A stretch of DNA of 64,000 nucleotides. Origin: Symbiodinium natans (taxonomy: Eukaryota > Sar > Dinophyceae > Suessiales > Symbiodiniaceae). Of this stretch, positions 41,591 to 51,690 are shown piece after piece (positions within the stretch are counted from its first letter, which is position 1; every line of letters begins with the position of its first letter). The stretch is from assembly GCA_905221605.1 (NCBI GenBank), contig CAJNDS010000702.1, positions 525,906 to 589,905 on the forward strand, in the 5' to 3' direction. A program made the position numbers and the translations under genes. Below the pieces are notes generated by a model. That model was given only the letters and a program-made list of their open reading frames with translations. It ran no database searches and was not told where the DNA came from.

Positions 41591-41612
41591 CTATGCGCCG
41601 ACAAGCCGTTCG
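41591..41612 (-). pseudogene. Remnant of a sixth type 2 gene: last codons only
   Basis: The minus strand reads the final codons ERLVGA plus TAG, exactly as at the end of genes B to H, preceded by the normal 3' flank. At 41612 homology stops and unrelated sequence (TGTGCCACTAG) begins. This marks the right-hand breakpoint of the tandem array. Confidence 0.85.
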
Positions 41613-44221
41613 TGTGCCACTAGTTTGAGGCTAGGCTCATACACCACCCCAGCAGGCCTGCAAGCTCCCCCTGCCTCCAAGGTTGCCGGAGTGTTGCGTG
41701 GCTCAAGGGGTCTTGTCGGCGTTTAGAACGGATTGTAGATGTTTCAACGTCTGGGCACCCTAGGCCCTAGGCAGTACGGTTTCCGAGATACAAGGTTGGA
41801 AGATGAATGGCTCAGCGAGGGCTGAACCAATGACTGGAACAATGTCGATGACTGACCCGCTGCGGCTTTGCCAAGGCACACTTGGGCCGGAAAAAAGAAA
41901 ACCCAAATAAGGAAACGCCCACGCGACGACATTTTCTTGGCTGAGACACCAGCTCGACCGGGCGAGTTTGATCTGGCAACTGACTCATCATTGGACATCT
42001 CAACCAATCACCTTTGTCAATGCAGGGGCCGCAAGGATGCATGGCGAATGGCATCCCTCCTCTCTGAGACTGCAGCGGAGTACTCTCTGGGAGTCTCAAA
42101 AACTGTTTCAACCTAGGGCTGTGAACGCCTCCAAAGCCTGCTTCAGCTGGCGTCCTAAAAAAAGTGCTGGCATGCTGGACAAGCTTCATAGCGTCTTGCA
42201 AGGTGAACGCTGCATCAAGATCCCCTCAGGTTGTCAGGGGATGGGGCTAGGGCGCCCATTTTAGACCCCCAACTGTGCTATTTCCTAGGGACTGGGCATC
42301 ATCCGGGCAAACCGGGGGAAGCTGAGATCGCAAGGTACGGGGAGCCTTTCTCATGTTCTCTTCTCAGAATGAAACAGAAGCGAGAGAGGGGGGGCGCTCT
42401 CGCGGAGGAGCGGCTCCAGGCCGGGGGTCTGCAAAATGGCAAAAGCCGGGGGAAGGGTCGAGAATGAAGGGGGTTTAGGGTTTAGGGTTTAGGGTTTGGG
42501 GTTTGGGGTTTAGGGTTTAGGGGTCACCATTTAAGACCTCCCGGAAACTGAGGGCATCAAGCATCTCTGCAGACACAGCCCACGCTGTTCCGGCACTGCA
42601 TCGCCTGCAAGTAGGATATTAGACTGCGGGTGGCTTTTGGAGAGCCCTGGGAAGTAAGCACTCTTTTCAACCTCTTCCTGCACGACACGAAGTACATGCT
42701 AGAAATCAGTCTAGCCTGACCCATTCCTTCGTCCCTTCTGGCGGCATCAGGGATTTGAAAGTACTTTTCCCATGTACTCGCACAAACTTCAATTGCAGTG
42801 GTCGAGAGAAGCGCAATTGTGCTTGTCTTGAGCACCCTGCGCTTTCCGAGACAATCCACAATTCGGAGACTCAAGCTCTAGGCACCACTGTTCCAGTCGT
42901 ATGCCCCACCCACAAGCTGCGTCTCTGAGTGTCTCATGTCCCACGATGCATCCTCTGAAACCTTACTTCCGCATGATTATCCCTAAAAACCTGAAATTGT
43001 GGGGAACCTAGGGGTAAACCCGTGAATACTGCGCATGTCACAGTCAATACAAGCACCAGTACAAGCCCTACGATGCGTGCTTTCAGAGGGCCGGAAGGTT
43101 TGGGGCGGAACGGACCCCTGACAATCTTGAAATGCAAGAATCCCGACACAAACGAATAGCCACAGCCTCAGGCTCAGGCAATTGCTGCTCTGCAGGCTGG
43201 CCGCAGAGGTGAGGGGCCCGGGGCTACCGGGATGGGGAAGGGGTTCACCTACACCTACGCCTACCCGTCTACAGACTCTACACAGCACCCTCGACATGCC
43301 AGCACTCACTCGGAGACCCCCAAAAAACCACAACCCCGAACTCCTGCAAAGGCCCCTGCAAAAGAAAGAGTGCCCGGCTCGCAGAGGACACCTGAGCACA
43401 CAGGAGGAAGGGAGTTAAAGTCTGGGCACTCCTACCCTATCACTCGCTATCTGGTGCAGAACACTTGCAAGCACTCGCGCACCACGACAACAAAGCCAAA
43501 ACATCTCAAGTTCGTCAACCCTAAACCCTATTCCCTGAATCCGCCTCCGATCGAAGGAAGTCGACGAAGATGACAGCACGAACCTGGCCACAGGAGCGGG
43601 AGCGCAGGGCTGGGGTTGGTTACCCTAAATCTATAGGCCTGCTCGTTCGAGCAGTGAGTAAGCCTGCTTGCCCTCGAGCGGTGACCCTCACCAAGTAGAG
43701 CCTTTTCCCGCCCCAGAGTTCACATGCAATCGTGCCCAGGTAGCCTCTATCAGGAGCGCTCCTCGCCCCCACCCAAAATCTAAAAGACTAGGTCGGTTTG
43801 CAGCTACTCTACAAGTCTGTGTTGTTCGCCGTCTGCCTATGTGGCCAGTGATGTCAGCCATCTGCCTATGTGTTGCTGCCCAGTTATGTTATCTTGTTTC
43901 TTTGCCTACGGGTGACCTTGTGAACCGCGGCGCGGTTTCCTGATATAACATAAGAAATCATGTCAAAAAGGCAAGGTCAAAAAAGTCAGGGCATAAAATC
44001 ATGCAAAAGTCAAGGCAAAAAATCAAGCAAACTAACTAATTTCCCTTGCTTAAGTTTTATACTTATTGTATATTTCTATATTTAATATATTTTTGGCTTT
44101 TATATTTTTTGCTTTTTATATTTTTAAAGATTTTTTCTGCACCCCACAAACGCTTTGAGCCAAAACCTGTACAGGGGATGCTCAAGATGCTCGCGCCCCG
44201 CTGATTTCTCAAGAGCTCAAG
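41613..44221. other. Gene-poor region with a telomere-like tract and A-rich repeats
   Basis: No convincing gene was seen on either strand; ORFs are at most about 140 codons and unlike known proteins. A TTTAGGG-type tract lies at 42473-42522. Positions 43520-43532 have two CCCTAAA-like units. From 43960 to 44030 there is an A-rich imperfect tandem repeat of the type AAATCATGCAAAAGTCAAGGC. Positions 44040-44140 are strongly AT-rich. Confidence 0.6.
42473..42522 (+). repeat. Internal telomere-like tract (TTTAGGG)n with variants
   Basis: About seven units on the plus strand, including two TTTGGGG variants in the middle. It is a third interstitial telomere-like sequence in this window. Confidence 0.9.
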
Positions 44222-44524
44222 ATGAACTCCTATAAGAAAAGGCGCCAGCAAAGAACCGGCAAAGCCCAGCAATTCACCATGGACTGGCTTTCGCTGATGA
44301 AGCAGGCCGAGGCCCTGGGCAAAAGGAAAATGGCCCATCAAGTGTTGGAGCTCGTAGAGGACTTTTCCCAAAGCAGCCACTCCCCCAACGTGAGGCCCTT
44401 GGGCTGCTCGGTCCGTTCCCTGTTGCATCAGGCCGAGAAAGATTATGACGAGCTCTCCGAACGTCAACACACGAAGGACCCGGGCGAGGGCCAAGAGGAA
44501 AAGCATGAAGAGCAAGCCTTGTGA
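44222..44524 (+). CDS. Possible small hypothetical protein (100 aa)
   Basis: The ORF encodes a highly charged, mostly helical-looking protein: a basic N-terminus (MNSYKKRRQQRTGK), a central amphipathic stretch (MDWLSLMKQAEALGKRKM, VLELVEDF) and a Glu-rich end. Composition is protein-like, and local GC is higher than in the AT-rich flanks at 44040-44140 and 44590-44800. A longer antisense ORF (44063-44572) overlaps it but looks like a shadow. No family was recognised. It could be a fragment of a larger gene. Confidence 0.35.
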   Translation: MNSYKKRRQQRTGKAQQFTMDWLSLMKQAEALGKRKMAHQVLELVEDFSQSSHSPNVRPLGCSVRSLLHQAEKDYDELSERQHTKDPGEGQEEKHEEQAL

Positions 44525-45889
44525 TCTGCTCTGCAGGGTGCCGACGCGAACTTCGCAGCGAGCTATAAGCAAAAAATCACATGACAGCCGTTCTATGAGT
44601 TCTATCTTCTGCTTAAAACTCTATTTAAAATCTGCATTTTCAATCTTGATGTTTGGGTTTACTTTGCTTGTTGTGGTGTGGGGTTTTCCAACATTCTTAG
44701 CGAATTTCGTTGGTTTTGATCAATTTGTCGCGTTCTATTGGTTTTATTTTGTATTTAGCACCTTATTTAAGATCTGTATTTTCAGCTTTGATGCTTGCTT
44801 TGGTGTGGCTAACTGCTGGTTAGCTTCGACGCCGTGAAAATTCTTGCTTCCTTCCAGAACCCCTGCGAGGCGAATCCTTCCTGTTTTGCTCGCGGCCGCT
44901 TGCCTCCGGTCGCCGGAGCTGTCTGTGTGAGACACTGATCAGCGACCGGGGCCATAGTGATGAGTGGTGTCAGAGTGCAGTGACAAGCAGTGCGCTCTTG
45001 ATCGCTGACGCTGCACCTGCTACTCAGCTACTCTTTTAGCGGCGCATTCTGTACCCCTGCGTGCGCAAAAGGCTCAGGACAGCAAAGGGTCTAGACTGTT
45101 TAAGCAACCAGCTGGACACGCAGGCTAACCTAGTACTGGTGTGGCCTGAAAATAGAGATTGTTCACTATCTGCTGCCCGTTCGAAGCACCGACGATTTGC
45201 GAGTGAAACCCAGAGCCCGCACAGCCAGCTGCGTAGAGCTCGGTGGCACATGCGCAGCACGGATTCTCCAATTCCATTCACGAATCAGCCAAGGCTAACA
45301 AGTAAGACTCAAAGTTGAAGAACGGCAGGGCTGGACAACACTTGCACAAAAACTACTGTCATGCTTGAAGCGGGTTCCGAATCATGCTGGTGAGTACAGG
45401 CTGAGCAAAGCAATGCAAACGCTCCTTCCCCCAAACTTCTTCAAATGGATTAATTGCGTCAGTGCACTTAAGCACAACTAGGAGCGCCTCTGTGAAGCTG
45501 CTTTTGACCAGTGCTGGCATCTGTCGCTGGTCCTGTACCCGTTGCATGCTCCGCTTGACTTGAAAACTTGAACGCCGTAGCCTGCTCAAGGAATGTGAGC
45601 ATTGAACTGCTGACTGCTAATCCTGGAAGTCAAGCAAAGCCGCAGCGCAAAAAAAACATCAGACACTGCTGTTGTTGCCTCAGCCGAGAAGCTCACACAA
45701 CAAGGAAGGATGCAAGTTCACAACATTTCAAACTCCGGCGCTGCTGAGGCACACGCACGCAATCTAAGCACCGTCCGCTGGTGGCAGCACGAATCCATAG
45801 CAATCTTTCCTGTGAGCGGGGCGACGGCAAAACCCGTAAGCTGAAAAGTCATCGAAACCAAGTGCTGGGCCTGGAGGTGCCGCGATTTA
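44525..45889. other. Non-coding region with a diverged T-rich duplication
   Basis: Positions 44620-44682 and 44763-44812 share an imperfect direct repeat (TATTTAAAATCTGCATTTTC against TATTTAAGATCTGTATTTTC, both followed by TTTGATGCTT-like and GGTGTGG sequences). From 44880 to 45890 I see no gene, RNA or repeat. Confidence 0.5.
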
Positions 45890-47120
45890 TATTTTTTTCT
45901 TCATCTTCCGGCACCCAGCGCCCATCCTGCAAAGTCAAGCTGAGACGCGGCACAGGGAGCAGAGTGGGATTGACATGAAAAGCTCTCCTTCTGGCTGTGA
46001 ATGACAATTTCATCTGCATCGCACATCACTCGATTTGGCTTCTTCTTCTTGATAGCCTCAAGCAATGCTCTGCAAAGGGCTCACTGGAAAATGAAAGCTC
46101 AGTTCCGCTTCAGGACTTGTTGCCTACAAGACATGCGCACTCAAAACCTTAATCTTTGTCATCGTCCTATTGCAATAACTTCAGACAGGATGAGCGAAGT
46201 TCGGCTTGAGGTCAGCACTTCCTTCAGGTATGCCTGACAGCGTTCAAGCTAAAACGCACAGCATCTTATCAAACTTCGAGTTCACACAAAAAGGAGCGCG
46301 ATCAACATACCTTCAGCAAATACATGTCTGGAGCGCAATGTTTTGCGGCACCGGGTCGATTGGAAAAGCGTTGCCAACGAGCTGGAGGCCACCATTGCCG
46401 TCCTGCAAGGTCAGGGAGCCAGAGCACCGCAGAACATGTACAACATGTGCAATTTGGCAGGCAAAACATGAACTTTGGGACACTCAAAACTTGAATCTTG
46501 GTCGTCGCACTTCTGCAATTGAAGACAGCACGAGCTATATTCGCGAGCACAGGGCTTTCTTCAGGTCATCCGCTTGATGTCACTCACCAAAAAGCGTGGA
46601 GAACCACTCATAAACACAGAGAACGCACTGAGGCAATCGAGCGAGTGGAGCTAAGGTCGCGGCGTTAGCCAAGGAACGTTCCGAAAAATCAACTCCGCAG
46701 TTCTGTTTTCGAGAAGGCACTGCTTTCAACATGGACATGATTTGTTTGTGTCGGAATCCTCCTTGGGCCTCAGCTTTTCTTTGACCGTGTCATCTTGCGA
46801 GTCGAGTGGGTCAAAACTGCGGCAAACATGAACAGCAAACTTGCAGAATCCCAGCAAGGAACAGCCGCAACTCCCAGCCCCGAACCCTCCCGAACCTCCC
46901 CTGCCCCGCGATCGTGTGCCCCCACCATGATGTCAATGATGTCCGCCGAATGCTGATGGTGCACCGGGCGAGCGTCCAAACAGCTGTGCCCCAACCCTGG
47001 ATGCAGCTACTGCATGCTACTCATGCAGTCAACGATTCTTTGCGCTCCATTTACCGACATTTGCTCTCACACAGCACAGTCCTTGCGGATCAGCTGCTGC
47101 ACCCAGACGAATGACGTTGA
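45890..47120 (+). repeat. Diverged dispersed repeat, copy 1 (downstream of the NTPase gene)
   Basis: Several blocks match 48580-49460 in the same order and orientation. They include GAAAAGCTCTCCTTCTGGCTG (45976), CTTCTTCAGGTCATCC (about 46555), GTGGAGAACCACTC (about 46600), and a long block from TCGGAATCCTCCTTGGGCC (46754) through AGTCGAGTGGGTCAAAACTG. It also contains an internal duplicate of the CACTCAAAACTTGAATCTT-type segment (46140 and 46479). No coding potential is apparent. Confidence 0.7.
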
Positions 47121-47277
47121 GGTCGTGCCTGCTGAGCCTTGCAGAACCCCAAGGTGTGTACATCGAAGCCTCCAGCCGGTCACATGTCTTAGCAAACCTT
47201 GCAACTCTTGTGCCTGCAGATCCGGCAGATGGGCCTCACCGGGTGCTAACAAACGCAACACAGCCGAGAATTGCAGA

Positions 47278-48474
47278 TCAAATAAGAGAAAAGGAACCCG
47301 AAGAAGCACACATTATGACATGTGCACGAACCCCGCCTGGGATAGGGAGAGGGGCAGTTGGTCTATCCCCAGTCATGATGTATCGTTTGGTGCTTCTGGG
47401 TCTCCATTGGCCATACTCATCAGGGATTTCCGCACGATCTAGAGCCTCAGTCATGAGAACGTTTAGTTCTTCAGCATCTCCATCTCGTAGCCGCTTCTTC
47501 AAGAGTTCTTGAATGTTTGTGCTATTCAAGAGCTTCTGCGTCTCTTGTCTAGACCACCTGTACCACTCTGCTGGCATCTGATTCCCTTTGTGCGTTGTAT
47601 CACCATTGAGAGCTCCGATGGACGTCGCTGCAGCTTCACTCTGCACGATGACAATGATCTGGTGAAGGTTGTCATTCGCAGCCCGGGCGAGCACTTTCAA
47701 TCTATCTGCAGATTGCTCAGACATTGTACCGCTATCAAGAACATTGTCCAAAATTAGCCGCACTCTGATACCCTTATCCTTCAGCCTGGTGAAGAACGGG
47801 CGGACGATTTCTGCAGTATACTTGATGTCGGAGAGGCGGAAGAAAGACTCCAGCTGCCGCTCAAAATCGTTCTGCAAAAGGACGATGACATCCTTCCTTG
47901 GCTGCCTACCTTTCAGCTCAAGTGCTGCCAGCGTGGCAGAAGTTGACTTTCCAGCACCGGGCTCTGCATGCAGCGTGTAGACTCCAGCCACGCTTGTATT
48001 CTGAAGCACTGCAACCATGAGCTTCTCGAAGGGTGTACCTCTGATTGGCTCAAGAGGCAGGTCTGCCTCTTGCGCAATCGGGATGAGAACAGTATTCCCG
48101 TCATCTACACCTTGTTCAATACGTTTTGTCAATTCGTCGACATGTTTCTCCGCATCGTTGCCGTCAAAAAGCTCTTGCCCTCCCCAGCTCTTGGCATATT
48201 CTTGCACTTTTGCAAGGCTTTCCACCAAGTCGGTTGCGGGCGTCAGAGTTGTTTGCACCATGGTCCATGCACCTGCAACTGCAGCTTGAAAGCTTGGATC
48301 TTGCGCTAGATTCGCCAGTGGTGATAGCTCGTCTGCAGCACGTCTGCGAGACATGTCCCTGCTTCTAGCCTGTGGCGCGGCAAACGCCGGTGTTTTTGCC
48401 CACTGCAGAACAGCTGCCAACGCAACAGCAAGCAGCACTTTTGCCGCTTTGGGTCTGGACAACGAGCCTGCCAT
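47278..48474 (-). CDS. P-loop NTPase with N-terminal signal or targeting peptide
   Basis: This ORF of 398 codons starts at the ATG at 48474. The N-terminus has a basic segment, a hydrophobic stretch (KVLLAVALAAVLQW) and AFAAPQ, a plausible signal-peptidase or plastid-type cleavage region, so the protein probably enters the secretory or plastid route. A Walker A motif, AEPGAGKST, lies near residue 175. VRLILDN near residue 243 is a candidate Walker B, and IIVIVQSE near residue 278 resembles a sensor strand. No helicase or kinase motifs were seen. The layout suits an AAA+/STAND-type ATPase of unknown target. The last 20-odd residues (after GGVRAH) may be out of the conserved part. The gene is intronless and intact, in contrast to the pseudogenes to its right. 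Confidence 0.65.
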   Translation of the reverse strand: MAGSLSRPKAAKVLLAVALAAVLQWAKTPAFAAPQARSRDMSRRRAADELSPLANLAQDPSFQAAVAGAWTMVQTTLTPATDLVESLAKVQEYAKSWGGQELFDGNDAEKHVDELTKRIEQGVDDGNTVLIPIAQEADLPLEPIRGTPFEKLMVAVLQNTSVAGVYTLHAEPGAGKSTSATLAALELKGRQPRKDVIVLLQNDFERQLESFFRLSDIKYTAEIVRPFFTRLKDKGIRVRLILDNVLDSGTMSEQSADRLKVLARAANDNLHQIIVIVQSEAAATSIGALNGDTTHKGNQMPAEWYRWSRQETQKLLNSTNIQELLKKRLRDGDAEELNVLMTEALDRAEIPDEYGQWRPRSTKRYIMTGDRPTAPLPIPGGVRAHVIMCASSGSFSLI

Positions 48475-48579
48475 CGGGTCCGAAACGGGAAGTTGAGGGG
48501 ACTGAATTTGCTATGAGCTGAAGTCGAAGGGTGATCAGACAACCAGAAAGCCTGTCCCGCGACAAGCCCATTTTCCAAC

Positions 48580-49460
48580 AAACAAGAGCTCAAGCTGAGA
48601 CGCAACAAAGGGAGGGACAGCGGGTTTGATCTGAAAAGCTCTCCTTCTGGCTGCAAACGTCAATCTTGCTTGCCGCGATGGACAGTTCCTCTTCCGCTTT
48701 GATTGCCTGATTTCATGGGCTACACTCAAAACTTTTGTCTTTGTCATCGCCCTTCTGCAAACAACTCCTCCGAAGACAGGACGAGCTAAATCCACGCGCG
48801 TTCCAAGCAAAGGGCCTTCTTCAGGTCATCCACCTGACATCGCACACCAAAAGCATGGAGAACCACTCGTCAACTCGTGGGAGGCAATCGATTGAATGGA
48901 ACCAAGGTCGCTGCGTCAGCCAAGGTTCCTTGCACTTGCACTTTGAACTGGCTCAGCTCCTTGCCACGAACTTCAAACGCTGCTTGCGTCACAATTCATG
49001 CGCGGGTTCTGTTCAACGTTCCGAACAACTCCGCAGTTCTGTCTTCCAGAATGCCTTGTGTTGAACATGGACATGATATGCATGCATCGGAATCCTCCTT
49101 GGGCCTCAGCTTTTCTGTGACCTTCCCATCCTGCGAGTCGAGTGGGTCAAAACTGCGGCAGACATGAACTGACAGCAAACTTGCAGAAACACTCCAGCAA
49201 GGAACGGCCGAAACTCCCAACCCCGAACCACCTCCTGGAGCCCTTCCCCTGCCCGCGAACGGACGTGTGCCCCCAATCTCCGCCCCCTGCCGACGATGGT
49301 GCTCAGGGGCGAGCGTCCAAACAGCCGTGCCCCAACCCAGGCTTCAGCGACTGAATGCCAATGATGCAATTAAGACAGCGTGCCCTCGTTCCTTGCGTTC
49401 CAGTTCCTGCCAGTCCTTGCGGATCATTCTCCAGCACCACACAGGGAGAATTCTTTGCGC
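48580..49460 (+). repeat. Diverged dispersed repeat, copy 2 (upstream of the NTPase gene)
   Basis: This is colinear with copy 1 at 45890-47120: GAAAAGCTCTCCTTCTGGCTG (48634), CTTCTTCAGGTCATCC (48812), TGGAGAACCACTC (48856), TCGGAATCCTCCTTGGGCC (49089) and AGTCGAGTGGGTCAAAACTG (49135). The pair brackets the NTPase gene as a direct repeat of about 2.5 kb period. It could be the spacer of an old tandem gene duplication or two copies of an unknown element. Confidence 0.7.
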
Positions 49461-50229
49461 AACTTTTCTGTCACGGGCCGGGAAAAAAAGCCAAGGTGTG
49501 AGTCTGCATCGGTCTCAACAAGGAGTGGCTTTTCAAGTTTGAGCTTCTGCTAACAGTCGCCTGTCCAGTGTGAACATGAGAAGCTTGGGTCTGAAACAGT
49601 TGGGACACAGTTGGGAACAGTTGGGAGCTGTTTCGGAACTGCTTGGCTGCATTGGCATGGTGTGCAACGTGCCGGAAGCCATGAATGGCTCGAAAGAGCA
49701 AAGCAACGTTTTGCAGCTGCCATAACTTGCATTGCAAAAATTGCTCCAGGATGTGTCTGTGGATGTGGCTCCTGCGGTCTGAAATCATGCAACTTACTCA
49801 TCGGCGACACGTGTGCACGCTCTACAGATGCGCCAGCTGTGCCGAAGGCCACAACGATTTTTTCTCCAAGGAAAACGAGTGTCTCACCATTGTGAGACGG
49901 AAAGCTCCGGCCCCTTGCTCGCTCATGTTTGTGGCAAGGGGAACGGTTCTGCTGAAGCAAGGGCAGGGCTTTTCAACAGCCCCTGGAAGCCTGGAACGAC
50001 ATCAGATGAGCCAGCCGAGCAACCAAAAAACGCAACCGAAAGGTTCAAATTCTGAAAGGGTTGTGCTGTGATGTGTTATGCAGCTCGCCTTTGCCACCAT
50101 TCAGAACTGACGCCACGATGCGTGGGGCGGAATGTTGTGGCGAAGTCTGACATGCTGCCTTTTGCTTGCCTCTCCTGATTGCGCACAGGCACAGACCGCA
50201 TTCAAACGGATGAAACTGCTTCCTCGTAG
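49461..50229. other. No recognised gene
   Basis: A plus-strand ORF at 49685-50071 is Cys-rich in its first half (CSCHNLHCKNCSRMC). It has no recognisable domain and no good start context, so I leave it unassigned. Confidence 0.4.
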
Positions 50230-50845
50230 ACCTTGTGCAGATGACAACATCTTCAGGGCAGATCTGATCTTGGTCGAAAACAACAAACTCTCGATAGGCA
50301 CCTACAGCACCTTCACGATTTCTGAGGACCGTTTGGTCTCGGCCCGTGGCCAAGGCTGCTTCAATCTTGGGGTATGCTGGACTCTGCAATGCGGAAGATG
50401 TTGCCCAGCGTGATGCGGCACAGAAGGATCGCATGCTGATTCTTGAAGACGCCGGTTGGATCCTGGCTAATGTGCTCGTCACTGTTTGAACAAGCCTCTG
50501 CGAAAATAGGCGCCGCCACCAAACATGGTTCCCACGTTCTTGCCCACACGGCTCATGTCGAAGCCATCTTCGCCGATTCCTGGCGCGCCCCCTGAGCTCG
50601 AGCCGTGAAAGAGGAACTCATTCAGCTCCGGGACCAATGTGCTGGGCGTGAGCCTTGGGCAAGTGCCTGTCGCTTTGCCTGGCAACGGCGCCACAGAGAA
50701 TTGTCTTCCATGCGTAGCGCGGGTCTCTGGTTCTCTTCGCTTTGAGAGCGGCGTCGAGCAACGACTGCATCTTCTGATGGTCAGCTTCGGCGAGCTTGAT
50801 CTTGTGCGTCTTGATTCTTCCAGTATCGGGAAGGCTTAGGTCCAT
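50230..50845 (-). pseudogene. PARP catalytic-domain pseudogene
   Basis: Reading the minus strand across three frames recovers consecutive pieces of a poly(ADP-ribose) polymerase catalytic domain. They are a helical lead-in (MQSLLDAALKAKRTRD, then RMEDNSLWRRCQAKR), the NAD-binding start NEFLFHGSSSGG, the signature GKNVGTMFGGGAYF, then AEACSNSDEH, HAILLCRITLGN and the C-terminal YREFVVFDQDQICPE. The frame changes near 50650, just after GGGAYF at about 50500, and near 50420. The His of the H-Y-E triad is present in FLFHGSS and a Tyr in GGGAYF. No introns interrupt the pieces, so a processed retrocopy is likely. The N-terminus is missing. PARPs transfer ADP-ribose from NAD to protein targets; this copy cannot do so. 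Confidence 0.75.
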
Positions 50846-51690
50846 CGGTGCTTCATTTGCCTTGCGTTCTGACGCCCGGACCTGACGTCAGTTGTCAGTG
50901 CGCGTAGGACTCCTCTGGCCAGACTCTTCAACGAGAGGAACGGAAAGCTCACGAAAAAGAAGAGGCTGAGAAACAAGCGACAAGGGTTCAAAAACCACGG
51001 CCTGTCCGACTGGGCATTCGTGTCACTGCTGTCAGCCGTGAGGACGACGAGCAACTTTCTGGGCTTGACCTCGCAAGTGAGTTTGAGAAGCTCATCTTTC
51101 GTAACATGTTTGTCATCATGTTGGTTGTCGCTGAAGAACTCGTCCTTCTGCGCCTCGATACGGCTTTCTTCCGTTTTGCTGGTGGTGTGAAACTCTGGCT
51201 CCATGATCTCACAAAACACGTGTCTTCTGCTCGCCAGCTTTCAAATCCGGTCTCCGTCATGAAGGAGATGGAACGTTGCAAGCATCTGATCGGGCGACAG
51301 CGTTTCATCCTGGAAACCTTCGATTGGGTTGTCCAGCTCTGCATGATGCGTTACCAACTTTTTTCTTCTGACTGTTGGAGTCTTTCTCAAAGTGCCAGGC
51401 TTCAAAACTCCACTTCAGGGTCGGCTGGGCCTCCTGGACTTGCCTGATGTAGGTCCTGAAGTTTGCCTCGCGCATCATGTTCCCAAAGTAGGAGATGCCG
51501 AGGATCGCAAGGGATAGGATGATGTAGAGCAAATAGCCCGCAACGGAAAAGACCAGCACGACGACTCCTACGTCCCGATAGGCAGTAGCTTCTTGTGTTG
51601 GCTTTATCCAAGTCACCTCATCGCCACACTCGACCCTGCCAGATACTGAAAGCGGGCGTTGCGCTATGATGTTTTCTCTGCAAAGCATAA
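50836..51690 (-). pseudogene. TMEM151-like membrane protein pseudogene
   Basis: Two minus-strand frames give one apparent protein. The N-terminal part has a strong membrane segment (VVVLVFSVAGYLLYIILSLA), then NFRTYIRQVQEAQPTLKWSFEAWHFE. After a frameshift near 51350 it continues THHAELDNPIEGF and FHLLHDGDRI, then an in-frame break. It resumes with a charged stretch and DRPWFLNPCRLFLSLFFFVS, a second membrane segment. The WSFEAWHFE block and the two-membrane layout resemble TMEM151-type proteins that are common in dinoflagellates. The function of the family is poorly known. The 3' end overlaps the PARP fragment by about 10 bp, which suggests the two decayed genes were juxtaposed by rearrangement or read-through retroposition. 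Confidence 0.5.

Larger units (their letters stand above)
14885..41612 (-). repeat. Type 2 tandem gene array (genes D to H plus a remnant)
   Basis: Five head-to-tail minus-strand genes start at 19716, 24963, 30200, 35514 and 40796, with periods of 5,247, 5,237, 5,314 and 5,282 bp. Each consists of a coding region of about 4.06 kb and a conserved spacer of 1.18-1.26 kb. The left end begins inside a spacer at about 14885. The right end stops within the last codons of a sixth copy at 41612. Near-identity extends through the spacers, which points to recent tandem duplication, ongoing homogenisation, or both. Confidence 0.95.

Noticed and set aside
44150-44165. Match to part of the dinoflagellate spliced leader (TTGAGCCAAAA on the plus strand)
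   Set aside because: Only 11 bases match and there is no gene in the right orientation next to it. A similar 10-base match at 48045 lies inside NTPase codons. Chance is sufficient.
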